Source of the DNA: Bacillota bacterium
Lineage (GTDB): Bacteria; Bacillota; Clostridia; Lachnospirales; Lachnospiraceae
Direction: 5' to 3'
Length of the DNA: 64,000 nucleotides
Assembly: GCA_023395555.1 (NCBI GenBank)
Contig: JAEWYQ010000015.1
Span: forward strand, 1-64,000
Shown here: piece by piece, positions 22,335 through 32,347 of the stretch
Layout: each line of letters opens with the position of its first letter
Numbering within the stretch: position 1 is the first letter of the stretch
Program-made: the position numbers and the translations under genes
The notes under the pieces: generated by a model
What the model was told of the DNA's origin: nothing
What the model saw: the letters and a program-made list of their open reading frames with translations, nothing else
The model's database searches: none

Positions 22335-24622
22335 TGCTGTTGCGAAAAATGCTTAGGGATATGAAGTTGAATAAAATGCAGTTTATCTCGATTTTCATTA
22401 TGGCGTTTTTGGGAGTATTTGTTTACTCCGGGATCAGCAGTGAATGGAACGGTTTGATGGAAACCTCGGAGAAATATTATAAGGAGACTAATTTAGCCAA
22501 TGCCGTAATCTATGGCACACAAATTAGCGAGGAGGCTGCAGAGAGCGTCAGGAATTTGGAAGGTGTAACGGGAGTAGAACGCAGGATGACGCTCCCGGCT
22601 ATTGGTGAATATGAGAACAAGCCGGACTTGCAGCTGAATTTTGTAGAGAAAGGTGAGCTATCCCGGTTTCATTTGATGGAGGGAGAACAATTTTCCCCGG
22701 AGAAGGAGGGAGTCTGGCTGGATCAGTTATTTGCCGGGGAAATGGGTCTGAAGCCGGGAGACAGACTTGTTTTTACTGTTTCAGGAATTCCTTTTGAATC
22801 AGTCATCCGGGGGTTGGTATTGAGCCCCGAGTACGTATATTATGCAGGAACGGACGACATGGTACCCAACCGGAAGAATCACGGCTTTGGATACCTTTCT
22901 TATGAAGCGCTTCCCGAGGGTATGCCGGTACAGTATACACAGCTGCTGGTCACCTCCGATCTGGAGTCTTCCCATCTGGAAAGCTCCGTAGATCAGGTGC
23001 TGAAGGGGAAATACAGTGTGTATCTTGGCAGGGAGAATATGAGAAGCTATATGCAATTTAAAGAGGAGATCAAGGAGCACAAGGCTATGGGGCAGATCTT
23101 TCCCCTGGTATTCCTGGCCGTGGCCGTTCTAACCATGGTAACAACCATGTCGAGGCTGGTCAATAATCAGCGAACGCAAATCGGAGTACTGAAGGCGGTG
23201 GGATTTCGCAGAAGGCGCATCCTGTTTCATTATATATCCTATGGTCTGTGGATCAGCTTGACAGGAACAGTTCTGGGTGTTATTCTGGGCTCCATGCTGC
23301 TGCCCTATCTGTTTTACGGACCTTTACAGGCGGCGTATACCCTTCCGGAATGGAAGGCATCCATGCCCGTCGCCGTGTTTTATATGGCTGCAGCAACGGT
23401 TCTTGTCTGTACTTTGGTGACCTATCTGACCTGCCGGAATGTGCTGAAGGATACCCCGGCGCAGAGCCTGAGGCCGAAAGCCCCCACAACTGTGAAGCAT
23501 AATTTTCTTGACCGGAGCAGGTTGTGGGAAAGCTTGAGTTTCCATTCCCAATGGAATCTAAGGGATATTCTCCGCTGTAAAGGACGGTCCGCTATGGCCA
23601 TTACAGGAATATTGGGCTGCAGCGCACTGCTGATCTGCGGCTTCGGACTGCAGGATACGATGGATTATATTGTGGAGTGGAATTATGAGGTGATTAGCAG
23701 ATACCAGACGCGCATCCAGCTGGAGGAAACGGCAACAGAAGAGCAGATTACTTCTATAATTGATAGAGTGAAGGGGGAAGGGAGCTTTGAGGGAGCAGTG
23801 GAGCTCAGAGCGGGAGGTGTGAAAAAAAGCGGCGAACTTCTGGTAGTAGAGGAGGGTGCGGGGTTAATCCACTTTGTGGACAGTGATCGAAACAGAATCG
23901 ACCTGCCGGGAGACCGGATCTCGATCAGCTATAAGATGGCCGAAGATCTTCAGCTGCAGGTTGGAGATGAAATTGAATGGCACCGGTATGGGGAGGAGAG
24001 ATGGAATAGAGCAGAAGTCGGTGCGATTCATCGTACTCCCTTTGCTCAGGGAATTGCCATGTACCGTGGAGTTTATGAAAGCTATGGATACCATTATCAG
24101 CCCACTGCGATTGTCAGTGCAGGAATCCCCCAAGAGGACTATCCGGCAGAGGGAGAGGGAGGCGTGGCTAAGATTTTGGAAAGGGAGGAATTAATGGAAG
24201 GCTACCGTACCATGGCACAGGCGATGGATATTCTGGTGTATACCCTGATGCTTGCGGCAATCATTCTTGCCGTTGTTGTAATATACAATTTGGGCGTTCT
24301 GTCCTTCACTGAGAGGCAGAGAGAATTATCCACCCTGAAGGTTATGGGATTTAAGACCGGTAAGCTGCGCCGCCTGCTGTTGACCCAGAATATCTGGCTG
24401 ACGGTCATCGGGATTTTACCAGGGATTCCCCTGGGAATAGTGATTCTGCGGTATATTTTCCAGTTTGCCGATGACCTATTTGATTTTATCATAGTAATAG
24501 ATTTTAGCTCTTATATTGGATGTATTATAGGTACATTACTGCTCTCAGCAGCGGAAAATCTCTTCTTTTCCAAACGGGTGAGGAGCATTGATATGGTAAG
24601 CTCGTTAAAAGGAGTGGAGTGA
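22334..24622 (+). CDS. ABC transporter permease with two FtsX domains
   Basis: 762 residues. Eight hydrophobic helices are visible: one near the N-terminus (FISIFIMAFLGVFVYSG), three in the first FtsX block, one opening the second half (AITGILGCSALLICGFGL) and three at the C-terminus. Large extracellular regions lie between helices 1 and 2 and helices 5 and 6. This 1+3+1+3 arrangement is that of Firmicute MacB-like exporters with a duplicated FtsX module. ATG 22334 overlaps the stop of the ATPase gene. G+C and codon use match neighbours. The substrate is unknown; the divergent TetR gene suggests drug or envelope-stress induction. Confidence 0.92.
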   Translation: MLLRKMLRDMKLNKMQFISIFIMAFLGVFVYSGISSEWNGLMETSEKYYKETNLANAVIYGTQISEEAAESVRNLEGVTGVERRMTLPAIGEYENKPDLQLNFVEKGELSRFHLMEGEQFSPEKEGVWLDQLFAGEMGLKPGDRLVFTVSGIPFESVIRGLVLSPEYVYYAGTDDMVPNRKNHGFGYLSYEALPEGMPVQYTQLLVTSDLESSHLESSVDQVLKGKYSVYLGRENMRSYMQFKEEIKEHKAMGQIFPLVFLAVAVLTMVTTMSRLVNNQRTQIGVLKAVGFRRRRILFHYISYGLWISLTGTVLGVILGSMLLPYLFYGPLQAAYTLPEWKASMPVAVFYMAAATVLVCTLVTYLTCRNVLKDTPAQSLRPKAPTTVKHNFLDRSRLWESLSFHSQWNLRDILRCKGRSAMAITGILGCSALLICGFGLQDTMDYIVEWNYEVISRYQTRIQLEETATEEQITSIIDRVKGEGSFEGAVELRAGGVKKSGELLVVEEGAGLIHFVDSDRNRIDLPGDRISISYKMAEDLQLQVGDEIEWHRYGEERWNRAEVGAIHRTPFAQGIAMYRGVYESYGYHYQPTAIVSAGIPQEDYPAEGEGGVAKILEREELMEGYRTMAQAMDILVYTLMLAAIILAVVVIYNLGVLSFTERQRELSTLKVMGFKTGKLRRLLLTQNIWLTVIGILPGIPLGIVILRYIFQFADDLFDFIIVIDFSSYIGCIIGTLLLSAAENLFFSKRVRSIDMVSSLKGVE

Positions 24623-24646
24623 ACATAAATGGGTATCACATAAATG

Positions 24647-24659
24647 GGTGTCAGGCACC
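24647..24659. repeat. GGTGTCAGGCACC dispersed repeat copy
   Basis: A perfect copy lies 25 bp after the permease stop. The following 220 bp up to the XRE gene holds TATAAT at 24707-24712 with a weak GAGACA 17 bp upstream as a possible promoter, and nothing else recognisable. Confidence 0.85.
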
Positions 24660-24882
24660 ATTAGTATTGTCCCGACATAAATAGAGACATAATCAATGTT
24701 TTCAGCTATAATATATAATACATGGAATATGCGATTCTACTAAGTGAGATGAAATATACTATTTTAGCTGAAATCAACCGATGTAAAAGGATTTTGACAC
24801 GGTATTTTAGGTTATGTAAAAGCGGATTGATAGACTTTCGAACATTTTGGAGTAATAATAAGGTCAACAAGGAGGAGCAGCA

Positions 24883-25518
24883 ATGGAGATTGGAAGTAAG
24901 CTGAAAAATGCAAGGACAAAAATAGGAATGACGCAGGAAAAAGTCGCTGAAGAGATCGGTGTCAGCCGTCAGACGATTTCAAATTGGGAAAACAACAGGT
25001 CATTCCCCGATATCGTAAGCATTATCAGTTTGAGCAATCTCTATTCTGTCAGCCTTGATGAATTATTGAAGGAGGACAAAAAAATGATCGAATATCTCAA
25101 CGAGAGTACCAATGAGGTGAAAAGCCGTCAAAAGTTTTCAAAATTAATACAGGTTATGGGTTATCTGTTAATCTGGGCAATGTCAATCATTGTGTTCTGG
25201 ATTGGGGGAAGATCAGATGCAATGGGATATTCACTGGTTGTATTCTACCTTGTTTTACCGGTGACTACATTGGTGATTTCTGTATTTGTTGGAAAAGATA
25301 GCGGTTGGGCTAATTATAAGTGGATTATGATGCTGTTTTTTGGACTTATGTATATGCTGGCTCATTATGCTACCTTTAGTTTAGCTAATACAATTGCCTT
25401 CGGAAATTTGCATATCCCGGATATAACGGATTTACTCCCTGGAATTTTATGTTCTGCAGTCGGACTGATCATCGGTACAGTTATCAGTACAATTAAAACA
25501 AAAAAACGGATCGGATAA
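24883..25518 (+). CDS. XRE-family HTH regulator with C-terminal membrane domain
   Basis: 211 residues. An N-terminal lambda-repressor-like HTH (GSKLKNARTKIGMTQEKVAEEIGVSRQTISNWENNRSFPD) is followed by a short linker and four to five hydrophobic helices (LIQVMGYLLIWAMSIIVFWI, SLVVFYLVLPVTTLVISVFV, WIMMLFFGLMYMLAHYATF, LLPGILCSAVGLIIGTVIST). This membrane-bound one-component layout is common in Lachnospiraceae and is thought to sense envelope state. A strong AAGGAGG precedes ATG 24883. It stands alone; its target is not obvious. Confidence 0.9.
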   Translation: MEIGSKLKNARTKIGMTQEKVAEEIGVSRQTISNWENNRSFPDIVSIISLSNLYSVSLDELLKEDKKMIEYLNESTNEVKSRQKFSKLIQVMGYLLIWAMSIIVFWIGGRSDAMGYSLVVFYLVLPVTTLVISVFVGKDSGWANYKWIMMLFFGLMYMLAHYATFSLANTIAFGNLHIPDITDLLPGILCSAVGLIIGTVISTIKTKKRIG

Positions 25519-25594
25519 ATCGGAATTCTCAAGCCGGTGAGAATTAATTCATCGGATATTGGACCATTGATTGATAACCATTTTTAAATAATAG

Positions 25595-25636
25595 AAGAGG
25601 ATATGCGTTAGATGAAAGAGCATATCCCCTTTTATT
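25595..25636 (+). terminator. probable terminator of the XRE membrane regulator
   Basis: A 12-bp stem (AAGAGGATATGC 25595-25606 with GCATATCCCCTT 25620-25631, one mismatch) with a 13-nt loop is followed by TTTATT. A second small stem, AATTCTCA/TGAGAATT, lies at 25524-25545. Confidence 0.6.
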
Positions 25637-25699
25637 GCTTCATGCGTGTTGATGGGAAATGCTTTGTGCCTGGCACCATTGTTTTGATGGGTAATATTT

Positions 25700-25736
25700 G
25701 GTGCCTGACACCATTATTGTGTTAGTGCCTGATACC
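25700..25736. repeat. two copies of the dispersed GGTGTCAGGCACC repeat, one inside a gene end
   Basis: GGTGCCTGACACC (25700-25712) is perfect. AGTGCCTGATACC (25724-25736) is a variant that supplies the last codons and the stop of the minus-strand metallopeptidase gene. A third variant, TGTGCCTGGCACC, is at 25665-25677. Confidence 0.8.
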
Positions 25737-26798
25737 GTTAACTCGGTTGTGAGAGTTTTCTTCCAGATACAACATAACGGGACCTTTTAGGAACAAAGGT
25801 GTTGGATGCCGGTCGTTGGTCAGCATGATAAAATGACTGCAGAGGATTCGGTTATCCATTTTCAGCATATTTACAGGATCATAGCCGCATATAACAAAAT
25901 CTTCGGTTATTACTTCTTTATGTAGTTGCAGAAAATCATCAAATTTCGCTTTTTTCTCTTTTATATGCTGATCAACGAGAGAGGATAGTATATCGTGATC
26001 ATGGTCGTCAGGGGAGAATTCCTCTTCTCTGATGCTGCCGGAAAATAAATCAAAAAGAGAGGTCTCTGTTTCCCCTATCTGGTGATATAGATCAATTCCG
26101 GTCTCCCCCAACAGGATGCAAAAGATTGTTCCTGAAAAGTAAAGCATTCTTCTGTGATGAAAGAAGTTTTCATTTATTTGCTCTAAAGTGCTGATATATT
26201 TCCCCATCCGGTCATGATATTTTTCGGCGGAAATCTGTTTCAGGGCCACACTGCCTGCATATTCTGCCATTCCTTCAATTGTTTCAGTATAGTGTTCCTG
26301 TGTTATCATAGCACCGATGAAATGGCTCCGGTATTTTCGTGCAGCTATGAATCTGGCAAGAAGTGTTTTCTTCTCCTCCATATCTTCGGCCAGGTAGGCT
26401 CTGGAAAGGAACAGATTCTCAAGATGTTTCACCTGGTAATTTTCTATCTTGTCAGGATAATCCAGCATGATCAGGTCATTGGAAAACCGGCTTTCGCCCT
26501 TGCTCTTTTGGAAGGCATGGAACATTTCATGCACTAAATCAGAAGCCAGCAGCTCGGTATCTTCTTCCGCGGGATTTGTAACATTCCAGATGGCAATGAT
26601 GCCGCCCTCGTAATCAATACAGGTGTTTCCTAAAAAACGATTATCCCAGGGTATCCGGTTGGTTTTAAAATAGACCTGCTTGTCATCATACAGCGCGAAT
26701 TCAAATTTTGAAAAGCCCTTCCAAATGGATTCAAAGTCCACTTTTTCTAAAATAAAATCCAGCTCATGATATAGCTTATCCATATCGTTTCCGATCAT
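25722..26798 (-). CDS. putative zinc metallopeptidase (HExxH)
   Basis: 358 residues without a named family that I recognise. The segment LASDLVHEMFHAFQ (about residues 85-98) carries an HExxH zinc motif, and a downstream ETIEGMAEYAG could give the third, Glu ligand, as in gluzincins. No signal peptide is visible, so it is cytoplasmic. It follows msrA with a single base between stop and start, so the two form an operon. The last residues (GIRH and stop) are encoded by a dispersed GGTGTCAGGCACC-type repeat, suggesting that the original C-terminus was replaced or extended by the repeat. Confidence 0.7.
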   Translation of the reverse strand: MIGNDMDKLYHELDFILEKVDFESIWKGFSKFEFALYDDKQVYFKTNRIPWDNRFLGNTCIDYEGGIIAIWNVTNPAEEDTELLASDLVHEMFHAFQKSKGESRFSNDLIMLDYPDKIENYQVKHLENLFLSRAYLAEDMEEKKTLLARFIAARKYRSHFIGAMITQEHYTETIEGMAEYAGSVALKQISAEKYHDRMGKYISTLEQINENFFHHRRMLYFSGTIFCILLGETGIDLYHQIGETETSLFDLFSGSIREEEFSPDDHDHDILSSLVDQHIKEKKAKFDDFLQLHKEVITEDFVICGYDPVNMLKMDNRILCSHFIMLTNDRHPTPLFLKGPVMLYLEENSHNRVNGIRH

Positions 26799-26799
26799 A

Positions 26800-27327
26800 T
26801 CAGCCGTCCCTTCTTTTAAATTTTTCCCTGGGAATATGGCAGTATCCGTTTGGATTCTTATCCAGATATTTTTGATGATATTCTTCGGCAGGGTAGTAGT
26901 TGTCCAGAGGAAGAACTTCGACTGCTATGGGTTTATCATAGTGCTTCTGCAGTTCTTCTACGGATGCCCGGATCACGGGCAGGTCAGCGGTATCGACGTG
27001 ATAAATTCCGGTCCGGTACTGACTGCCTGCATCTCCGCCCTGCCGGTTGACGGAGGTAGGGTCGATAACCTCATAATATAGGCTCAGAATAGTGTTCAGC
27101 CCGATCTGTTCTGGATCATAGAGAACCTGGACGGTCTCGGCGTGTCCGGTATTATTATGGCATACCTCCTGATAGGTGGGATTCTCTGTATGGCCGTTGG
27201 CATAGCCCACCTCGGTCTGAAGAATTCCGGGAAACCCTGCCAGGTATTTCTCGGTACCCCAGAAGCATCCTCCGGCCAGGTAGATCATCTTGTATGTGGC
27301 TTGCATGGTATCATTCGCTGTATGCAT
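26800..27327 (-). CDS. msrA: peptide methionine sulfoxide reductase A
   Basis: 175 residues. The catalytic Cys is in GGCFWGTEKYL (about residue 21), followed by the MsrA signatures GYANGHTENPTYQEVC, GHAETVQVLYDP, DPTSVNRQGGDAGSQYRTGIY and a C-terminal CHIPREKF. It reduces the S-epimer of methionine sulfoxide in proteins using thioredoxin. AAAGGA precedes ATG 27327. It forms an operon with the metallopeptidase gene, a pairing that may link repair and breakdown of oxidised protein (inference). Confidence 0.96.
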   Translation of the reverse strand: MHTANDTMQATYKMIYLAGGCFWGTEKYLAGFPGILQTEVGYANGHTENPTYQEVCHNNTGHAETVQVLYDPEQIGLNTILSLYYEVIDPTSVNRQGGDAGSQYRTGIYHVDTADLPVIRASVEELQKHYDKPIAVEVLPLDNYYPAEEYHQKYLDKNPNGYCHIPREKFKRRDG

Positions 27328-27873
27328 GTATTGTGATCCTTTCTTAATTTTATAGTGTGGGCGTGTGGATTTTGTAGTATAGATATTGTAATGTCACGAT
27401 TGAAATATTATAGCTATTGTATCATAAGCGAAAAAAATAGCAAGAAAAAGAATGCCGCAGAACGGTAACCCATGCGGAAGGATAAAGTAGAAAAAGCAGG
27501 CATCAATCATGATACCCGCTCCTTCTACTGTGCCCGTTAGGGCTTTGTCTCATTCTTTAACGCAAATCATCAAATCCATTGTGAGACTTGACCAACAACA
27601 TTTGACTGTCCAAAGCTACCATCTCCCAACATCATGCGCGAATTCATTTTCAGAACTCACATCGAGGAATTTGCTGCCCGTAATTCTGAGACGAAATTAT
27701 AGGCGTCTATATTCATTTTTTTAGATACGACAACGACTTATTCCGAATTAAAGTCTATGATCTCCATACAAGTTAACAAGTTAAGCGGTATGTCGTATCT
27801 GATATTTATTATGCTCCGATAAAGAATTTATATGCGGCAAAATAAATGTTTTTTAATGTTAATTTATGGATGA
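27328..27873. other. intergenic region without recognisable genes
   Basis: About 545 bp upstream of msrA and downstream of the first V-ATPase operon. A 71-codon open frame at 27509-27724 (plus) has no ribosome binding site and no recognisable protein pattern. No clear terminator hairpin was found after the atpD stop at 27874. I see nothing else that I can support. Confidence 0.5.
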
Positions 27874-28494
27874 TTATTGGGCTGTCTGCCGCCTTTTGAT
27901 CACCTTAAGCCGTGTAAATTCCTCCCGTTCCTTTTCCTCCAGCGCATTCTGTATCTCTACCGTAAGCCGGGTGTAATAGGGAATGGTAATATTTTTCAAG
28001 GCATTTGCCCGTTTTTGCGTTTTATTTATATTGGTGGCCAGGCGGTAGGCGGAGTTCTCGATCATGGATAAGCGGATGGTGAGCTCCTTCACCTTAACGA
28101 AGCGTTTTGTCGCCTCATCCAGGGACAGCTTCGTCTGGAAGAAGGCATAGGTTGGCTTGCTTACGGTGCTGTCATACTCCACCAGGGGAATCTCGGTTCC
28201 CATGATGCTTCGCTGCTTGATCTCAACGGAATTCTCCTCCGGGATGGTATTGCACAGCTCCTGAACATTCACAATACCCATCTCAATATTGGCCTTCTGA
28301 AGTGAGAGATAAGCCGAGGTAAAGGTATTATCAATCTCACTCTGGATATTCTTTGCCTTATCAATCAATTCCATCAGCTCATGCATTAAAATATTCCGTT
28401 TTTTATCCATTAATTCGTAGCCCTGCTTTGCCAGCCGGAGTGAATTCCTGGCTAAGATTAGATTACCCTTTGTGGGAAAGGTATTGGGGTTCAT
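27874..28494 (-). CDS. atpD: V-type ATPase subunit D (operon 1)
   Basis: 206 residues, the central-stalk coiled-coil subunit. It starts MNPNTFPTKGNLILARNSLRLAKQGYELMDKKRNILMHEL, the typical D-subunit opening, and ends in a long basic helix containing NKTQKRANALKNITIPYY. ATG 28494 lies 4 bp after the atpB stop, with AGGTGA as ribosome binding site. D turns inside the A3B3 head and couples ATP hydrolysis to ring rotation. It is the last gene of the minus-strand V-ATPase operon. Confidence 0.95.
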   Translation of the reverse strand: MNPNTFPTKGNLILARNSLRLAKQGYELMDKKRNILMHELMELIDKAKNIQSEIDNTFTSAYLSLQKANIEMGIVNVQELCNTIPEENSVEIKQRSIMGTEIPLVEYDSTVSKPTYAFFQTKLSLDEATKRFVKVKELTIRLSMIENSAYRLATNINKTQKRANALKNITIPYYTRLTVEIQNALEEKEREEFTRLKVIKRRQTAQ

Positions 28495-28498
28495 GGGA

Positions 28499-29896
28499 TC
28501 ACCTCGATTCGTCTGCCGTTTTACCGGCTTTATAGTACTGATCCAAAATCTTGGTATCGATACGGTCCAGTTCCTCTCTGGGCAGGAGGGAGAGCAGTTC
28601 CCAGCCCTTATCCAGGGTCTGGGTAATGGTACGGTCCTCCAGACGGCCCTGGGCAATGAACTCCTGCTCCATGGATGCGCCGAATTTCAGATACAGCTTA
28701 TCCAGGGAGGACAATTCATCCTCACCGATAACACTGGCTAAGGCTCTGGCATCGCCCACACGGGCGTAGGAGGAGAAGAGCTGGTTGGCCAGGTCCTGAT
28801 GGTCCTCTCTGGTAAAGCCCCTTCCGATACCATCCTTCATCAGACGGGAGAGGGAGGGCAGGATACTGATGGGAGGATATACATTGTTCTGATGCAGTCC
28901 CCGGTCAAGAACGATCTGCCCTTCCGTAATATACCCTGTCAGGTCGGGGATGGGATGGGTAATATCGTCATTGGGCATGGTGAGGATCGGGATCTGGGTT
29001 ACGGAACCGGCACAGCCACGAACAATGCCGGCCCGCTCATAGATGGTAGCCAGTTCGCTGTACAGGTAACCGGGGTAGCCCTTTCTGCTGGGGATCTCAC
29101 CCTTGGAGGAGGAGACCTCACGCATGGCCTCTGCAAAGGAAGTCATATCCGTAAGAATAACAAGGATATGCATTCCTTTCTCAAAAGCCAGGTATTCCGC
29201 GGTAGTGAGAGCAACCTTCGGTGTGATCAAACGCTCTACCACCGGGTCATTGGCCAGATTTAGATACATTACCACATGGGAGCTGGCGCCGCTTTCCTCA
29301 AAGGTGCGGCGGAAGAAATCAGCAACATCGTGCTTTACACCCATGGCAGCGAATACGATGGCAAAGTCACCTTCCGAATTCTCTCCCAGGGAAGCCTGTT
29401 TTACAATCTGTGCCGCCAGCTGGTCGTGGGGCAGACCATTTCCCGAGAAGATGGGAAGCTTCTGTCCCCGGATGAGGGTGGTGAGGCAGTCGATGGCGGA
29501 AATACCCGTCTTGATATAATTTCTGGGATATTCCCGGGAGCAGGGGTTGAGGGGCTGGCCGTTGACATCCCGCTTTGTCTCAGCAATAATATTGCCAAGA
29601 CCGTCGATGGGCTGGCCTACTCCGTTAAATACCCGGCCCAGGATATCGGGGGAGAGTGCAACCTCCATGGGATGTCCGGTGAGCTTGGTATGGGTATTGA
29701 ACAGGGACATGTCTTCCGTACCCTGGAATACCTGGATAATTGCTTTATCCTCATATAATTCTACAATTCTGCCTAATTTCTTTTTACTGCCTTCTATGGT
29801 CAGTTCAACGATTTCGTCAAAGGATGCATCGCGGACGCCCTCCAAAGCGATCAGGGGGCCATTGATCTGACTTAGTCCTAAATATTCTATCGACAT
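28499..29896 (-). CDS. atpB: V-type ATPase subunit B (operon 1)
   Basis: 465 residues, the non-catalytic nucleotide-binding subunit. Visible landmarks are [14 protein letters not shown] (degenerate P-loop), FAAMGV, the [33 protein letters not shown] segment, and [22 protein letters not shown]. There is no functional Walker A, as expected for B. ATG 29896 follows a GGAGG that overlaps an upstream ATG at 29908. About 74 bp separate it from atpA. Confidence 0.96.
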   Translation of the reverse strand: MSIEYLGLSQINGPLIALEGVRDASFDEIVELTIEGSKKKLGRIVELYEDKAIIQVFQGTEDMSLFNTHTKLTGHPMEVALSPDILGRVFNGVGQPIDGLGNIIAETKRDVNGQPLNPCSREYPRNYIKTGISAIDCLTTLIRGQKLPIFSGNGLPHDQLAAQIVKQASLGENSEGDFAIVFAAMGVKHDVADFFRRTFEESGASSHVVMYLNLANDPVVERLITPKVALTTAEYLAFEKGMHILVILTDMTSFAEAMREVSSSKGEIPSRKGYPGYLYSELATIYERAGIVRGCAGSVTQIPILTMPNDDITHPIPDLTGYITEGQIVLDRGLHQNNVYPPISILPSLSRLMKDGIGRGFTREDHQDLANQLFSSYARVGDARALASVIGEDELSSLDKLYLKFGASMEQEFIAQGRLEDRTITQTLDKGWELLSLLPREELDRIDTKILDQYYKAGKTADESR

Positions 29897-29970
29897 AATT
29901 ACCTCCATTCTGCCGCCAGGCAGCTTGTAATCCTGTAAAAAGCGCTTCTGATTTTTCGAATTCCTTCCAG

Positions 29971-31737
29971 CTAAGCATTTTTGGACATGATCTGCTCGTA
30001 GAACTGATCAATCATTGCGGTATAGTCATCGAATTTCTCCAGCTCATCGTTGGCCACATCGTATTTGATGGAAATCACCTTATCAAATACGGGGCTTTCC
30101 TTTAACAGGGACATGGGCATGTTGCGGTCAATGAGCAGTCTGGATTTCTGATACAGATACAGGATGGTTTCCATCATTTTCAGCTGCTTTGCCATGGGCA
30201 CATAGGTGTCGGAAGGGTGGTAGGCATTCTGCTGTACGAAGCCCAGACGGATCACTCTGGCTATCTCCAGCACCAGCTTTTGGTCATCGGGAAGAACATC
30301 GCTGCCGATGAGCTTTACGATTTCATTCAGCTGGCTTTCCTGGGTCAGCAGGCTGAGAATCTGGTTACGGCATTCTATAAAATCTTCCCCTACATTCTTC
30401 GTATACCAGGGAGCCAGATCGTTAACATATTCGCTGTAGCTGGTCAGCCACTGGATCGCCGGGAAATGTCTGGCGTAGGCCAGGGATTTATCCAAGGCCC
30501 AGAAGCAGCGGACGAAGCGCTTGGTATTCTGGGTGACGGGCTCGGAGAAGGCACCGCCCTGGGGGGATACGGCTCCGATGATGGATACGCTGCCCTCGGT
30601 CCAGTTAAGATTCTGCATAAAGCCGGCCCTCTCGTAGAAAGCGGAGAGACGGGAAGCCAGATAAGCCGGGAAGCCTTCCTCGGCAGGCATTTCCTCCAGA
30701 CGACCGGATAATTCACGAAGGGCCTCCGCCCAGCGGGAAGTGGAATCCGCCATGATGGCTACATGATAGCCCATATCCCGGTAATATTCCGCCAGGGTAA
30801 TTCCTGTATAGATGCTGGCCTCACGGGCAGCCACGGGCATGTTGGAGGTATTGGCGATGAGAGTGGTGCGGTCCAGCAGAGGATTGCCGGATTTGGGATC
30901 CACCAGCTTGGTAAAGTCTTCGAGAACCTCGGTCATCTCATTGCCGCGCTCACCGCAGCCGATGTAGACGATAATATCCGCATCGCACCATTTGGCCAGC
31001 TGGTGCTGGGTCATGGTCTTGCCGGTTCCGAAGCCGCCGGGGATAGCGGCAGTGCCGCCCTTGGAGATGGGGAACAGAGTATCCAGAATTCTCTGCCCTG
31101 TTACCAGAGGCCGGTCGGAAGCGAAGCGCTTTGCCGTGGGCCTGGGAACGCGGATCGGCCAACGCTGGGTCAGCGTCAGCTCCCGTTCCTGTCCCTTACT
31201 GTCAATTATAGTTACAATGGTATCATTGATTGTGTATTTTCCGTCAGAAACAACCTTTGTTACGGTTCCGAATACCTCCGGCGGAACCATGGACTTATGA
31301 ATGACGGCCCTGGTCTCGGGAACCTCGGCAATAATTGTGCCGCCGTATACCTTATCTCCGGGGACTACGGTAACGTGGACATCCCAGAGCTTTGAGGTAT
31401 CCAAGGATTCCACGCTGACACCGCGGGAGATGAAGGCGCCGGATTTTGCAGCGATTTCCTGTAAGGGGCGCTCGATCCCGTCAAAGATATTGCTGATGAT
31501 GCCGGGAGCCAGGGTAACGGAAATAGCAGCGCCGGTGGACAGCACCTCATCCCCAGGCCGCAGTCCCGTGGTTTCTTCATATACCTGGATGGTGGTCCGG
31601 CCGGAAGAGAGTCCGATAACTTCCCCTACCAGCTTATCCTTGCCTACCAAAACCATTTCCCCCATCTTGAAGGCCTTATTTTCGCCCACATATACAATAG
31701 GACCATTGATACCGAATATTTTACCTGTTAAACTCAT
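29971..31737 (-). CDS. atpA: V-type ATPase catalytic subunit A (operon 1)
   Basis: 588 residues. The Walker A motif is GGFGTGKT (234-241), the catalytic Glu region is [10 protein letters not shown] (about 260-270), and Walker B lies in [18 protein letters not shown]. The roughly 80-residue non-homologous region after the first beta-barrel is present, which marks A/V-type rather than F-type. It hydrolyses or makes ATP at the A/B interfaces. GGGAG lies 9 nt before ATG 31737. It differs clearly from the second A subunit at 43214-44980, which has GPFGSGKT. Confidence 0.97.
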   Translation of the reverse strand: MSLTGKIFGINGPIVYVGENKAFKMGEMVLVGKDKLVGEVIGLSSGRTTIQVYEETTGLRPGDEVLSTGAAISVTLAPGIISNIFDGIERPLQEIAAKSGAFISRGVSVESLDTSKLWDVHVTVVPGDKVYGGTIIAEVPETRAVIHKSMVPPEVFGTVTKVVSDGKYTINDTIVTIIDSKGQERELTLTQRWPIRVPRPTAKRFASDRPLVTGQRILDTLFPISKGGTAAIPGGFGTGKTMTQHQLAKWCDADIIVYIGCGERGNEMTEVLEDFTKLVDPKSGNPLLDRTTLIANTSNMPVAAREASIYTGITLAEYYRDMGYHVAIMADSTSRWAEALRELSGRLEEMPAEEGFPAYLASRLSAFYERAGFMQNLNWTEGSVSIIGAVSPQGGAFSEPVTQNTKRFVRCFWALDKSLAYARHFPAIQWLTSYSEYVNDLAPWYTKNVGEDFIECRNQILSLLTQESQLNEIVKLIGSDVLPDDQKLVLEIARVIRLGFVQQNAYHPSDTYVPMAKQLKMMETILYLYQKSRLLIDRNMPMSLLKESPVFDKVISIKYDVANDELEKFDDYTAMIDQFYEQIMSKNA

Positions 31738-31761
31738 AAGGATGATCTCCCTTTCCTGGAC

Positions 31762-32328
31762 TTAAAGAGTGAAGGAATTCTTTGCTTCCTCCAATTTAGT
31801 TAAAAACGAATGATCGATTAAAATACTGCGGGTTGTAATGACGGCACGGATACCTCCGATAAAATCCCGGTCGCTTATGGTCAGCGTGATTCCTGTTTTG
31901 CCCTCCAAAGCCGCCTTTTTGGGAGCATCGGAAGGGTTCAGATACACGGTAAGAGCATCTCCGTGGGCAAAATCAGAAGCGTTTCTGATCCATGCCACCA
32001 GCAGCTCCTCATATTCCGGAGTCTGCATGAATTCCTGGAGCCGGGCATGGACATCGGTAAAGATCTGGTTTGCGATCTCCTCCGTCTTCTCCAGCACCTT
32101 GCGCCGGATATCCAGAGCTTCTGCCGACAGCTTGCGGTTTCTCTCGCGGACGATGTTCTCCGAAGCGATGCGGTAATTTGCCTCTGCCTTGCGCAGGGCG
32201 GCTTCCCTGCGTTCTTCAAAGTTTTTCTGCAGGGTTTTTTTATATTCTTCTACAATTTCAATATTCTGCTTGGTAGCACTTTCGATTACCGAAGAATAAA
32301 AATGATCTAATTTTTCATCAAGGGTCAT
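31762..32328 (-). CDS. atpE: V-type ATPase subunit E, peripheral stalk (operon 1)
   Basis: 188 residues. A long charged helix (about residues 1-100, with EEYKKTLQKNFEERREAAL) is followed by a small globular domain ending DRDFIGGIRAVITTRSILIDHSF, the conserved FxGGxxxxxxxGxxxxxxS signature of E subunits. It pairs with the G/H subunit as a stator. ATG 32328 lies 9 nt after GGAGG; TTG 32337 lies too close. Confidence 0.92.
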   Translation of the reverse strand: MTLDEKLDHFYSSVIESATKQNIEIVEEYKKTLQKNFEERREAALRKAEANYRIASENIVRERNRKLSAEALDIRRKVLEKTEEIANQIFTDVHARLQEFMQTPEYEELLVAWIRNASDFAHGDALTVYLNPSDAPKKAALEGKTGITLTISDRDFIGGIRAVITTRSILIDHSFLTKLEEAKNSFTL

Positions 32329-32347
32329 TGGTTGCAACCTCCAATTC

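Noticed and set aside
24722..24904. 60-codon open frame before the XRE membrane regulator
   Set aside because: It overlaps the regulator start and its strong ribosome binding site, and has no good site of its own.
27509..27724. 71-codon plus-strand open frame in the 27.3-27.9 kb gap
   Set aside because: It has no ribosome binding site or recognisable motif; it could be relic DNA but cannot be supported as a gene.
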